DNA from: an uncultured Bacteroidia bacterium | GTDB lineage: Bacteria; Bacteroidota; Bacteroidia; Bacteroidales; UBA932 | DNA: 64,000 bases | Direction: 5' to 3' | NCBI GenBank assembly: GCA_902794005.1 | Contig: CADBFO010000005.1 | Location: forward strand, 1-64,000 | Shown: positions 41,832 to 50,398 of the stretch, piece by piece | Position numbering within the stretch: position 1 is the stretch's first letter | How the letters are laid out: every line of letters begins with the position of its first letter | The notes under the pieces: model-generated | Database searches by the model: none | Told to the model about the DNA's origin: nothing | What the model saw: the letters and a program-made list of their open reading frames with translations, nothing else | Translations under genes and position numbers: made by a program

Positions 41832-42037
41832 GTGATGCCCCATTCCCGCGCCATGCCCCCAAGCAGGTCCCACTTGCCCGAGCTGCTTCGTGTCTGCTGC
41901 ATGCGTTTTATTTCCACCGGATAGCAACATCGGCCTCCCGGGGTATTGGAAGGCCGATGGTGTTGGAGCCATATGAACTCAAATTGTCGGAGGACTATTC
42001 CGTCACCAACAAGCAGTTGGTGATGTGGCCGTACCGG
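41832..42037 (+). other. Structured noncoding stretch between tRNA-Cys and the SMR gene
   Basis: No coding frame is convincing. Two perfect inverted repeats are present: CATCGGCCT/AGGCCGATG (41928-41936/41951-41959) and TCACCAAC/GTTGGTGA (42003-42010/42016-42023). Both lie upstream of the likely promoter at 42038-42069, so they are not in the SMR leader; they may be a small RNA, a remnant or an unrecognised element. Confidence 0.35.
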
Positions 42038-42069
42038 TTTGGACAAATCCGCGGAAAGAAGTATCTTTG
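42038..42069 (+). promoter_or_regulatory. Promoter of the SMR gene
   Basis: TTTG (42038-42041) and TATCTTTG (42062-42069), 20-base spacer; 23-base leader. The leader is too short for a guanidine riboswitch. Confidence 0.7.
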
Positions 42070-42092
42070 CACGCAGAAAACAATGCTGTTAA

Positions 42093-42413
42093 ATGAACTG
42101 GATTATTCTGATTTTTGCCGGATTGTGCGAATGTGGCTTTACCTTCTGCCTGGGCAAGGCCAAACTGGCCGTGGGCTGGGAAGCGGTGGCATGGTATGGC
42201 GGATTTGCGGTCATATCGGCCTTGAGCATGCTGCTTCTGGCAAAAGCAACCAAAACCATCCCGATCGGGATCGCATATCCGGTCTGGACCGGCATCGGCG
42301 CAGTGGGAACCGTGCTCATCGGGATTCTGGTATTCAAGGAACCGGCCACCTTCTGGAGACTGTTCTTCATCTTTACCCTGATTGCCTCCATCATCGGGCT
42401 CAAAATGGTATAG
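42093..42413 (+). CDS. SMR-family efflux protein, Gdx/SugE-like
   Basis: 106 residues with four membrane helices. The essential Glu is in helix 1 (AGLCECGFTFCLGKA) and the block IAYPVWTGIGAVGTV matches the Gdx (guanidinium exporter) side of the family better than EmrE. It works as a dual-topology dimer exchanging protons for small cations. Position 13-14 reads CE where Gdx has LE, otherwise typical. The phosphoesterase gene begins 22 bases downstream. Confidence 0.85.
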   Translation: MNWIILIFAGLCECGFTFCLGKAKLAVGWEAVAWYGGFAVISALSMLLLAKATKTIPIGIAYPVWTGIGAVGTVLIGILVFKEPATFWRLFFIFTLIASIIGLKMV

Positions 42414-42435
42414 CCGTTTTTTTTCCATCTGTCTC

Positions 42436-43518
42436 ATGCGCTTAGGGTTCATCGCCGTCATATTGGCCTTCCTGGGGCTTGTCATCTGGACAGCCTGGCA
42501 TTTCTGGCTGATTCTCCCCTTTTCAAAATGTGGGAAATGGGCATTTACAGCGCTTTATCTCCTGTCGTTCCTGGTCTTGATCCCGCATTACGCCTGGGGC
42601 GACAGAATGCCTTTTTGGCTGGCTGTGTGCACCTATGAGCTGGGCAATTCCTGGATCATTTTCTTCCTGTATGCCGTTCTGATTTTTATTGTTCTGGGAC
42701 TGGGCCGGCTGCTTCAGCTGCTTCCCGCCTCTTTCCTGAAAGATTCTGCGGGCGGCAGCGCCACGGTGCTGGGAATACTGGCGCTTCTGCTGGTTTATGG
42801 TGGATTACACTATAAGCACAAATACCGTGAATCCTTTGAAATCCAGACCGGGAAGCCGCTGGAAAAACCGCTGACCCTGGTCCTGGCCAGCGACCTTCAT
42901 GCCGGCTATCACAATCGGAAGTCCGAACTTTCGCGCTGGGCAGACATGATCAACGCCGAACAACCGGACCTGGTGCTTTTTGCAGGAGACATCATAGACG
43001 GGTCGTTGCGGCCTGTCCGGGATGGCCGATACGAAGAAGTTTTCCGCCGCATCCAGGCACCGGTTTACGCCTGTCTTGGCAATCACGAATACTTCAGCGG
43101 CGAAACCGACGCTGAGGCTTTCCTTGTCGCGGCAGGAATTCACTTGCTCAGGGATTCCTCCGACGTGGCCCAAGGGGTCCGGATTATCGGCCGGGATGAC
43201 AGGAGCAATCCGGACCGGGCTCCCCTATCGGTTCTGGCGCCCCGGGACACGCTGTTTACCATTCTTCTGGACCATCAGCCTTATCATCTGGAAGAGGCGC
43301 AGGAAGCCGGAATAGACTTTCAGTTCAGCGGGCACACCCATCATGGACAGGTTTGGCCCCTCAGCTGGCTGACCGACATCATGTATGAAAAAGCCTTCGG
43401 CCACCACCGCAGAGGAGACACGCAGTATTACATCAGTTCCGGGCTGGGCATCTGGGGCGGAAAATTCCGCATCGGAACCCGTTCCGAGTATGTTGTCCTG
43501 AAGATTATCCCGCGCTAA
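42436..43518 (+). CDS. Membrane-anchored metallophosphoesterase (YkuE-like)
   Basis: 360 residues from the ATG at 42436. Three to four hydrophobic segments in the first 130 residues anchor it; the catalytic part then shows SDLHAGYHN, FAGDIIDG, GNHEYFSG and GHTHHGQVW, the full two-metal calcineurin-like set. YkuE-like proteins act on phosphodiesters outside the membrane face; the substrate is unknown. It overlaps the convergent gene by 4 bases. Confidence 0.85.
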   Translation: MRLGFIAVILAFLGLVIWTAWHFWLILPFSKCGKWAFTALYLLSFLVLIPHYAWGDRMPFWLAVCTYELGNSWIIFFLYAVLIFIVLGLGRLLQLLPASFLKDSAGGSATVLGILALLLVYGGLHYKHKYRESFEIQTGKPLEKPLTLVLASDLHAGYHNRKSELSRWADMINAEQPDLVLFAGDIIDGSLRPVRDGRYEEVFRRIQAPVYACLGNHEYFSGETDAEAFLVAAGIHLLRDSSDVAQGVRIIGRDDRSNPDRAPLSVLAPRDTLFTILLDHQPYHLEEAQEAGIDFQFSGHTHHGQVWPLSWLTDIMYEKAFGHHRRGDTQYYISSGLGIWGGKFRIGTRSEYVVLKIIPR

Positions 43519-44216
43519 AGCAGCATCTTCCGCAGGAGTTTCTCCGGGACATCGCCGGCATGGGCCCGCACCGTTTCCATTACGAATTCCAGAGATTCCT
43601 GGGGCGTCATGGCCGATTTCAAACTGCGCGGCCTGAATCCCGGGAAGGGGAAATCAAGGTCTTCAAAAAGCGCTTCCGGAGAGCAGAAACTGCAACGCTG
43701 CCAGCCGCTGTAGTGCAGGTCGCTGCCCCTGTACACCCGCTGGATATCGCCGGTAACCACGCGGGTCTGGTATTGTAATTTGGCCATCAAGGCATCCGCT
43801 GCGCCTTTTTTCACGCCCAGCAGTTTTCTCACTTCCGGAATGGAAATGCCGCCGTTTTCTTCCATGCAGGAAAGCACTTTCTCCTGTTCCGCCGTGGGCC
43901 GATACTTTTCTTGCGCCCGGCGCCAGTTCATGAGCTCCCGATACACTTCCACGGTTGCGAAAGCGGCTTTTCCGCCCCACAGGAACTTCCCATAGGCAAT
44001 ATCTCCGCTTTGGACGCAATGGATTTTCCAGTCCCAGGGCCCCAGATTTTCGTCTGTAAACCAATGCTCCGGGGCTGTATGCTCTTCCACGGAGAACCCG
44101 GCAACGGGATTTTCGAAAAAAGGAAGGATGCCGTACTCCCGGATGAGCCCGTACATGGTTTCGGGACTCACCACCTCCGGCAGAAGGACCTTTCCGCTAT
44201 GAGATACAATGGACAT
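43515..44216 (-). CDS. AlkZ-related winged-helix protein
   Basis: 233 residues. The segment GPWDWKIHCVQSGDIAYGKF followed by an RELMNWRRA helix and a winged-helix region (SIPEVRKLLGVKKGAADALMAKLQYQTRV) resembles small proteins described as AlkZ-related. AlkZ/YcaQ proteins are DNA glycosylases acting on crosslinks and alkylated bases through a QxQ or QxD motif; QYQ occurs here after the winged helix, but whether it is equivalent is my guess. Last gene of the priA operon, 3 bases after the NUDIX-HD gene. Confidence 0.5.
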   Translation of the reverse strand: MSIVSHSGKVLLPEVVSPETMYGLIREYGILPFFENPVAGFSVEEHTAPEHWFTDENLGPWDWKIHCVQSGDIAYGKFLWGGKAAFATVEVYRELMNWRRAQEKYRPTAEQEKVLSCMEENGGISIPEVRKLLGVKKGAADALMAKLQYQTRVVTGDIQRVYRGSDLHYSGWQRCSFCSPEALFEDLDFPFPGFRPRSLKSAMTPQESLEFVMETVRAHAGDVPEKLLRKMLL

Positions 44217-44219
44217 ATT

Positions 44220-45227
44220 CTATTTTTCTTCCTCCCAGATTTTGTCAAAGACAGTCCTTAAAAGCGCCTCATCCTTAATGATTTGACGAAGCGACTCCAA
44301 TTCGGCGGCGTTGGGCGATTCCGGAATCCACAGTTTGAGGTAACCGCCATAATAGTACTTCTCGTGCAAGTGCTCCAGCGTTCGCTGCCAATGTCCTTCC
44401 TTGTCCAGTTCCGGATAATGCGACAGGCCGAACTGCACCGTCCGCAGGATAATCTGCTGCGGCTCGATGAGGCGGTCGGCCTCCGCGACGATACGGCCGT
44501 ACAGGGAACGGGGCTCGTGGTCGGAAGAGGCCCGGTGATCCTCGGCCGCCCGGGCGATGATTTCTACCTCATCGGCCGAAAACCACTGCCTGAGCGCTGT
44601 CATCTCACGGATGATGCGGCCACTTTCCAGATGGTGGGTTTTCCGGTCCACCGATAGCCCCAGATCGTGACAGGCCGCCGCCGCATAGACCAAATTCCGG
44701 TTCACGGGATAGTGCGCCGCCAGATCCAGGGCCCGCGAAATGACGCTGCGGGCATGGTCTTCCTGGTGCGCCTTGTCGAAGCTCCCGTAGCGCGGCACTA
44801 CGGCCGATTCCACATAACGGGCCAGTTCCTCATCCACATCCAGCAGTTCGGCGGCCAGAAGCGGAAGAAGGTCCTCGTCGGCCGGAAGCCAACGGACATC
44901 ACGAAGGGTCCTGTAATTGAGCCAGCGGGCGGCTTCATGCTCGTTCAGGTGCAGGGCCTTCCCTTCCAGCGTACACAGAAAACAGTGAAGTGTCAGATGG
45001 AACTGCGGATAATCCCATTCCACGGTTTTCAGCAGACGCCCAAGCCGGATTCCGGCCGACAGTTCCTCCCGGATTTCACGGACCAGCGCCTGCTCCGGCG
45101 TTTCTCCGGCTTCGATTTTGCCGCCGGGAAACTCCCACCAGTCTTTATAATCACCATATCCGCGCTCGGTGGCAAACAGTTCGTCGCCCCGGCGGATGAT
45201 GGCGGCAACCACTTCAATCCGCTTCAT
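44220..45227 (-). CDS. NUDIX hydrolase fused to an HD phosphohydrolase domain
   Basis: 335 residues. The N-terminal 130 residues are a MutT-like NUDIX domain; the box runs from G36 to E55 (GX5E at G36-E42, REIREE at 50-55). From about residue 145 an HD domain follows: H158, HD at 187-188 (AACHDLGLS) and a late Asp in VAEADRL, all expected metal ligands. NUDIX members of this type clean oxidised dNTPs; the HD part would hydrolyse nucleotides or phosphate esters. Its start overlaps the stop of the upstream GNAT gene. Confidence 0.85.
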   Translation of the reverse strand: MKRIEVVAAIIRRGDELFATERGYGDYKDWWEFPGGKIEAGETPEQALVREIREELSAGIRLGRLLKTVEWDYPQFHLTLHCFLCTLEGKALHLNEHEAARWLNYRTLRDVRWLPADEDLLPLLAAELLDVDEELARYVESAVVPRYGSFDKAHQEDHARSVISRALDLAAHYPVNRNLVYAAAACHDLGLSVDRKTHHLESGRIIREMTALRQWFSADEVEIIARAAEDHRASSDHEPRSLYGRIVAEADRLIEPQQIILRTVQFGLSHYPELDKEGHWQRTLEHLHEKYYYGGYLKLWIPESPNAAELESLRQIIKDEALLRTVFDKIWEEEK

Positions 45228-45694
45228 TACAGGAGGGTTTCCATGCTGGTGAACTGAGGATGCATCCCCATGGCTTCATAGAACTTGAGCGCAGGATGAT
45301 TGCATTCCCATACGTGAAGCGTAATGTTGTGGCAGTCCCGCTCCCTGGCAAATTGTTTGGCGTGCTCGAAAAGCTTGGTGCCAATCTTCTGCCCGCGCAC
45401 ATGCTCGTCCACGCAGATGTCGTCGATATAAAGCGTGGAAAGCGGCTGCAGACTGCCGGTATTCTGGAAAGTGAGGGCGCAGAAGGCATATCCCAGCACT
45501 TCCCCGTCCCGCTCATAGACAAACACCGGGGTTTCCGGATTGGCGAAAATGGATTCCAGGGCGGCATCCGTGTATTTCTTGCCCTGGTCCCTGAAAAGGT
45601 CGGGGCGGCCGTCGTGGTGAATTTTAAGGACTTGCTCCAGGAGCCTGTTCACGGCTCCCAGGTCCTTGCTGTTTGCTTTTCTGATCAGTTCCAT
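45227..45694 (-). CDS. GNAT-family N-acetyltransferase
   Basis: 155 residues, a single GNAT domain: strand YIDDICVDEHVRGQKIGTKLFEHA contains the acetyl-CoA loop (R/Q-x-x-G-x-G/A), followed by CHNITLHVWECNHPALKFYEAMG, the usual last block. Acceptor unknown. It lies 11 bases after priA and overlaps the NUDIX-HD start by one base. Confidence 0.9.
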   Translation of the reverse strand: MELIRKANSKDLGAVNRLLEQVLKIHHDGRPDLFRDQGKKYTDAALESIFANPETPVFVYERDGEVLGYAFCALTFQNTGSLQPLSTLYIDDICVDEHVRGQKIGTKLFEHAKQFARERDCHNITLHVWECNHPALKFYEAMGMHPQFTSMETLL

Positions 45695-45705
45695 ATTGCA
45701 ATGAA

Positions 45706-47652
45706 TTATATCGGATCTACGTCCAGAATGATATGACCGAAATATTTCTTTTCCTTCTCAAAGGCATTCACGCGTTCCATCAGCTTTCTCTTGTTGGCCT
45801 GCAAGGCCTTGTCACGCGGCAGCATCACCCGGATTTGGCGGAGATAGCGGTCGGCCACTTTGTCCACGGCGGGCGTATAGGGGCCGATATGAGGAAGTTC
45901 CAGCTGCGAAGAGAACTCCCGGGAGAGGTAATCGGCCCTATTCTCGCTGCTGTCCTTGAAAGTAAGGTAAATGAGCCGCGTATAAGGCGGATAACCGAAC
46001 AGGCGGCGCTCCTGCAGCATGTCGGCGGTATTGTCCTTTTCCTCGCCAAGGCGGGCGAAAACGGGATGCGAGGGCTCGCGGGTCTGGATGACAAAGAGGC
46101 CCGGCTTTCCACGCCGGCCGCTGCGCCCCCGGAACTGCTCCAGAATCTGGATGGCATGTTCATCGGCCCGGAAATCCTGCTGGCCCAGGATATTGTCGGC
46201 CTGGATGACGGCCACCAGGGACAGATTCGCGAAATCAAAGCCTTTTGTAAGAACCTGGGTACCGATAAGGATGTCAATCTCTCCGGCGGAGAATTTTCGG
46301 ATGACGTCAGCTTCGGCGCCGCTGTTGTCACTGTCCAGGCGCGCAACACGGGCCCGGGGGAAAACGGCTTTCACTTCCTCCTCTATTCTCTGGGTTCCGG
46401 CTCCAAGGGGCTGGAGGGTCCCGCCGCACTTCCGGCAAACACCGGAATATTCTTCTGTGTGGCCGCAATAATGGCACAGAAGCCGCTGGGGCTGCATGTG
46501 AAGGCTCATGGACACATTGCAGTGCGGGCATTTGGGAATGTCGCCGCATTCGGTGCACTGGACGGCCGGCGAGTAGGAGCGGCGGGAGCGCAGCAGAACC
46601 GCCTGCCCGCCTTCTTTCAGGGTACGGTCCATCTGCTCCAGCAACTTGAGGGAAAGATTCCCCACCATTCCGTTTTTCCGCCGCTCGGCAATGGTATCGA
46701 TGATGAGGACGGGAGCCTCTTCTCCCTGATGAAAGCGTTGCTTCAGGTTAACTTTGACAAACCGCCCGTTTTCTGCATTATAGAGAGATTCCAGCGACGG
46801 GGTTGCACTGCCCAGCACCACATGGGCCCCATGGACGAGCGCCAGCATGATGGCACTTTCCCTGGCATGGTAGCGGGGTGCCGGTGAATCCTGCTTGAAA
46901 GACCGGTCGTGCTCCTCGTCCACAATAACGAGTCCCAGATTTCTGTGGGGAAGGAAAAGGGCCGACCGGGTTCCCAGGACCATGTATTTCTCCTGCTCCC
47001 TCACGGCCGACGCCACCCGGCCCTTCCGGGCCAGCGTCTGGGCACTGTGATAGACCAGCACTTCGGGAAACACGGCGGCCACCCGGTCTTCCAGCTGCCT
47101 GGAAAGGGCGATTTCCGGGACCAGGAAAAGGACGCTTCGGCCCTTCTCCATCGTCTCCCGGGCCAGCTGGAGATAAATCTCTGTCTTCCCGGCGCCGGTG
47201 ACCCCGTGCAGAAGTACGGTCCTGTTCTCCCCGAACGCCTTTCTGACGGCCGATGCCGCCTCTTCCTGAAGCGCACTCAGGGTCACGGCTTTTCTTTCCG
47301 CCTGACGGGCTTTTCCGGGGGTTTTGGCGGGTTTATCCCTGAGGAGGGCGGCTTTGTACACTTCCCCCACCGTACAGAGATAATATGACGCCACGGCCCT
47401 CCAGAAGCGGATTTCTTCCGGAAACACCGGCGGAACGCTTTCCTCACGTCCTACGATATAAAGGATTCTGGGAACCAGTTCTTCGGGAGGGACGGCATCC
47501 ACGGCCGAAACGACGGCCGAATACTGCTTGTATGCGAATTCCACCTTTACCCGGTCCCCGACGGACACCTCCATCCCTTCCGGGAGAATATAGTAAGGTT
47601 CCCACTCCAGCCGGAGCGGCAGAATCACCTGTATGAAGCGTTCATCGGCCAT
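45706..47652 (-). CDS. priA: Primosomal replication restart helicase PriA
   Basis: 648 residues. The helicase part has Walker A GVTGAGKTE, DEEH, GSATPSLES and GTQVLTKGFDF; the zinc-binding region contains four CxxC pairs from CTECGDIPKC to CRKCGG. The N-terminal 3'-DNA-binding domain is present but the winged-helix linker is short, so the protein is about 80-170 residues smaller than typical. PriA restarts collapsed forks. First gene of an operon with GNAT, NUDIX-HD and an AlkZ-related gene. Promoter TACATTCG lies 8 bases before the start. Confidence 0.95.
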   Translation of the reverse strand: MADERFIQVILPLRLEWEPYYILPEGMEVSVGDRVKVEFAYKQYSAVVSAVDAVPPEELVPRILYIVGREESVPPVFPEEIRFWRAVASYYLCTVGEVYKAALLRDKPAKTPGKARQAERKAVTLSALQEEAASAVRKAFGENRTVLLHGVTGAGKTEIYLQLARETMEKGRSVLFLVPEIALSRQLEDRVAAVFPEVLVYHSAQTLARKGRVASAVREQEKYMVLGTRSALFLPHRNLGLVIVDEEHDRSFKQDSPAPRYHARESAIMLALVHGAHVVLGSATPSLESLYNAENGRFVKVNLKQRFHQGEEAPVLIIDTIAERRKNGMVGNLSLKLLEQMDRTLKEGGQAVLLRSRRSYSPAVQCTECGDIPKCPHCNVSMSLHMQPQRLLCHYCGHTEEYSGVCRKCGGTLQPLGAGTQRIEEEVKAVFPRARVARLDSDNSGAEADVIRKFSAGEIDILIGTQVLTKGFDFANLSLVAVIQADNILGQQDFRADEHAIQILEQFRGRSGRRGKPGLFVIQTREPSHPVFARLGEEKDNTADMLQERRLFGYPPYTRLIYLTFKDSSENRADYLSREFSSQLELPHIGPYTPAVDKVADRYLRQIRVMLPRDKALQANKRKLMERVNAFEKEKKYFGHIILDVDPI

Positions 47653-47660
47653 AGACTATG

Positions 47661-47668
47661 CGAATGTA
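47661..47668 (-). promoter_or_regulatory. Variant -7 element of the priA operon
   Basis: TACATTCG on the minus strand deviates from TAnnTTTG at one position and lies 8 bases before the ATG. Confidence 0.4.
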
Positions 47669-47713
47669 GCAAAAATCTTTGAATAATCCTTGTGGAACTT
47701 TCGTGGAACATTT

Positions 47714-47745
47714 TTTGCTCTATTGCAGAATTATCACTATTTTTG
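47714..47745 (+). promoter_or_regulatory. Promoter of the parAB operon
   Basis: TTTG (47714-47717) and TATTTTTG (47738-47745), 20-base spacer; 37-base leader to the parA ATG. Confidence 0.7.
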
Positions 47746-47782
47746 TCTGATTATAGGGCAGGAGCCCCGGAAAAAGAACGAT

Positions 47783-48562
47783 ATGGGAAAAATTATTGCC
47801 ATCGCCAACCAGAAAGGAGGAGTGGGAAAAACCACTACCGCCATCAACCTGGCTGCCTCATTGGCCGTTTTGGAAAAGAACGTCCTCATCATTGACGCAG
47901 ATCCGCAGGCCAACACCACGTCCGGTCTCAACTTCGACCCGGAGAACAGCGATCACCGCACCTTGTATGAGATTCTTATCGGCAAACTCGGCGCCGAGGA
48001 CGCCCTCATCCAGACGGAACTTCCCAAACTGCACATGATTCCTTCCCACATCAACCTTGTGGGAGCGGAGATTGAACTGCTGGATGTGAAGGAACGCGAG
48101 TCCGTTCTCAAGAAAGCCCTGGCTTCCATCAAAGACCGCTACGACTTCATCATCATCGACTGCTCCCCTTCCCTGGGGCTCATTACGGTGAACTGCCTCA
48201 CGGCGGCCGATTCCGTCATGATTCCCGTCCAGCCGGAGTTCTTCGCGCTGGAAGGCCTTGCCAAACTCATCCAGACCATCCGCCTGGTGCAGAACGGCAT
48301 CAATCCGGAACTCGCCATCGAAGGCTTCGTGGTCACCATGTTCGACGGCCGCACCAAGGTACACAACCAGGTGGTGGCCCAACTCCGGGAGCATTTCAAG
48401 GACATGGTTTTCGATACCGTCATCACCCGGAGCATCCGCCTGAGCGAGGCACCCTCCTACGGCAAGCCCATCATCCTGTATGATGTCATGAACAACGGAA
48501 CGGCCAATTACATGAACCTGGCCAAGGAAGTACTGGACAAGAACGAAGCATCAAATGGCTAA
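47783..48562 (+). CDS. parA: Chromosome-partitioning ATPase ParA (Soj)
   Basis: 259 residues from the ATG at 47783 (MGKIIAIANQKGGVGKTT, deviant Walker A). Walker A' and B regions DADPQANTT and IIDCSPSLGLI, and the C-terminal TRSIRLSEAPSYGKP are exactly chromosomal ParA. It binds DNA nonspecifically and moves ParB-bound origins. The longer frame upstream lies over the promoter. Overlaps parB by 8 bases. No perfect parS (TGTTTCACGTGAAACA) was found in the window. Confidence 0.96.
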   Translation: MGKIIAIANQKGGVGKTTTAINLAASLAVLEKNVLIIDADPQANTTSGLNFDPENSDHRTLYEILIGKLGAEDALIQTELPKLHMIPSHINLVGAEIELLDVKERESVLKKALASIKDRYDFIIIDCSPSLGLITVNCLTAADSVMIPVQPEFFALEGLAKLIQTIRLVQNGINPELAIEGFVVTMFDGRTKVHNQVVAQLREHFKDMVFDTVITRSIRLSEAPSYGKPIILYDVMNNGTANYMNLAKEVLDKNEASNG

Positions 48563-49490
48563 CAAACCGCAATATGGCCTCGGAAAAGGGCTGGGGGCCC
48601 TTTTGGGAGGCGAAGACCTGTCGGAGCTCAGAAAGCCCGTCGGCTACATCAACAAAGAAGTGGTTTCCAAGGAAGGGAAGCCGCAGGACACTTCGGACGT
48701 CCTCCGCATCCCGGTGGACATGATTGAACCCAACCCCTATCAGCCGCGCATGAACTTTGACAGCGAAGCCCTGCGCGAGCTGGCCGATTCCATTCGCACC
48801 TTCGGCCTCATCCAGCCCATCACCGTTCGGCGCAAAGGAGACGGCAAATATCAGATTATCAGTGGTGAACGTCGGTACAGGGCATCCACCCTGGCCGGTA
48901 TGGACATGATTCCCGCCTACATTCGCGACGCCTCCGAACATGGCATGCTGGAGATGGCCATCGTTGAAAACATTCAGCGCGAGAACCTGGATCCGATCGA
49001 AGTGGCCATGAGCTACCAGCGACTGATGGAGGAATGCCACCTCACGCAGGAACAGATGGCAGACCGCGTGGGCAAGAAGCGCGCTTCCGTCGCCAACCAG
49101 CTCCGCCTGCTCAAATTGCCCGCCAAAGTCCAGCACGACCTCAAAGTCGGCCTGGTAAGCGTGGGACACGCCAAGGTGCTGCTGGGTATCGAAGATCCGC
49201 TGGCCCAGGAAGCCCTTTGCGACGCCATTGTCAAAAACGGTCTCTCCGTCCGTCAGCTGGAAGACAAGGTAAAATCCCTGGAAAGCAAACCGACGCCCAA
49301 GAAAAAGGCCGACGAGCCTCAGGAACTTCCCCAGATGTACTATCGGCTGCTGGAAAATATCGGCCGCTATGTGGGCGAAAACGGCATTTCGCTCCGTCGC
49401 GGGAAGGATGGAAAAGGTTCCCTCACCATCCGTTTCGATTCCGATGAACAGGCAGAAGAATTCCTCAAGGCGCTGGAACACCAGAGATGA
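48555..49490 (+). CDS. parB: Chromosome-partitioning protein ParB (Spo0J)
   Basis: 311 residues. The CTPase/ParB domain includes NPYQPRMNFDSEAL, GLIQPITVR and ISGERRYRAS (GERRxRA motif), then AIVENIQRENLDPIE; the HTH is around HLTQEQMADRVGKKRASVAN and the C-terminal part dimerises. ParB loads on parS next to the origin. The stop overlaps the DUF5683 start by 4 bases. Confidence 0.96.
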   Translation: MANKPQYGLGKGLGALLGGEDLSELRKPVGYINKEVVSKEGKPQDTSDVLRIPVDMIEPNPYQPRMNFDSEALRELADSIRTFGLIQPITVRRKGDGKYQIISGERRYRASTLAGMDMIPAYIRDASEHGMLEMAIVENIQRENLDPIEVAMSYQRLMEECHLTQEQMADRVGKKRASVANQLRLLKLPAKVQHDLKVGLVSVGHAKVLLGIEDPLAQEALCDAIVKNGLSVRQLEDKVKSLESKPTPKKKADEPQELPQMYYRLLENIGRYVGENGISLRRGKDGKGSLTIRFDSDEQAEEFLKALEHQR

Positions 49491-50395
49491 ACATCAGGAA
49501 AGTCGTAATTCTGCTCGCCGGACTGCTCGCAGCCTGGCCCCTGGCCGCCCAATTCCGGGACGACCAGTTCAAGCGTGACGCCTTTTCACAGAATTACACC
49601 GACACCACCCAGACAGCCAAGAGCGATTCGTCGGCCCTATTCAGTTTTAAGGAGTTTTTCGGCGGATTGGCCGGAAAAAACAAAGCTTCGCTCAAGACGC
49701 TGACCATGGGGTCGGCCGTCCTGGTGGGAAGCAACCAGATTTACAACCGCCAGTACTGGAAACTCCCCATCATTTACGGAGGGATGGGCGCCGGCATCTA
49801 CGGCGGCATCCGCTTCGGCAAGATGTACAAGGAAACGGAAGACACCAAGTACCAGACATACAGCACCTTATGCTATGTGGGTGCCGGGCTTGCCTATTGG
49901 GGGTCCCTGATGGACGGCGTCATCATGTTTGACCGCGGCGGAAAGTATCCCAATCCCGCCAAGGCCACAGTCTATTCCATTCTGCTGCCCGGCCTGGGGC
50001 AGGTTTACAACGGAGAACTGTGGAAAGTGCCCATTTATTTGGGCGGAATGGCCGCCGCAGTCCATTTCTGGATCGACAACAATGTCCAGTATCATCGCTG
50101 GAAATGGATTCACAACCAGGCGACTTCGACGGATGAAACCATTACGGAGCGGCCACCCTATTCCGGCGAAAACGCCAAGTATTACCGCGACCTTTACCGC
50201 CGCTACAGGGATTATTCCATTCTGGCAACGGCCGCTGTTTACCTGCTTCAGATCATCGACGCCAATGTCTTCGCCTATATGCAGGGCTTCGACGTGACGG
50301 ATGACATCTCCATGCGTCTGGAACCGACGGTTCTCACCAACCAATATGCTTCCACCGGTCCGGCCGTCGGCATGCGGGTCGGCCTTACTTTTTAG
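49487..50395 (+). CDS. DUF5683 membrane protein with internal repeat
   Basis: 302 residues: signal peptide (cleavage near QAAQ-like residue 22), then DUF5683. Two copies of a YN-x3-WK-x-P motif with following hydrophobic helix are seen: QIYNRQYWKLPIIYGG (84-99) and GLGQVYNGELWKVPIYLGG (169 on), a duplication of the domain unit. The linkage to parAB is common in Bacteroidota. Function unknown; likely inner or outer membrane. Overlaps parB (ATGA) and is followed by mltD after 3 bases. Confidence 0.8.
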   Translation: MNIRKVVILLAGLLAAWPLAAQFRDDQFKRDAFSQNYTDTTQTAKSDSSALFSFKEFFGGLAGKNKASLKTLTMGSAVLVGSNQIYNRQYWKLPIIYGGMGAGIYGGIRFGKMYKETEDTKYQTYSTLCYVGAGLAYWGSLMDGVIMFDRGGKYPNPAKATVYSILLPGLGQVYNGELWKVPIYLGGMAAAVHFWIDNNVQYHRWKWIHNQATSTDETITERPPYSGENAKYYRDLYRRYRDYSILATAAVYLLQIIDANVFAYMQGFDVTDDISMRLEPTVLTNQYASTGPAVGMRVGLTF

Positions 50396-50398
50396 GAT

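Noticed and set aside
42038-42092. Guanidine riboswitch upstream of the Gdx-like gene
   Set aside because: The leader after the likely promoter is only 23 bases, and the hairpins further upstream lack the ACGR loops of the mini-ykkC motif.
47783-49490. parS sites near parAB
   Set aside because: Only half-matches such as CGTGAAAC were seen inside coding genes; no perfect or near-perfect TGTTTCACGTGAAACA was found in the window by eye.
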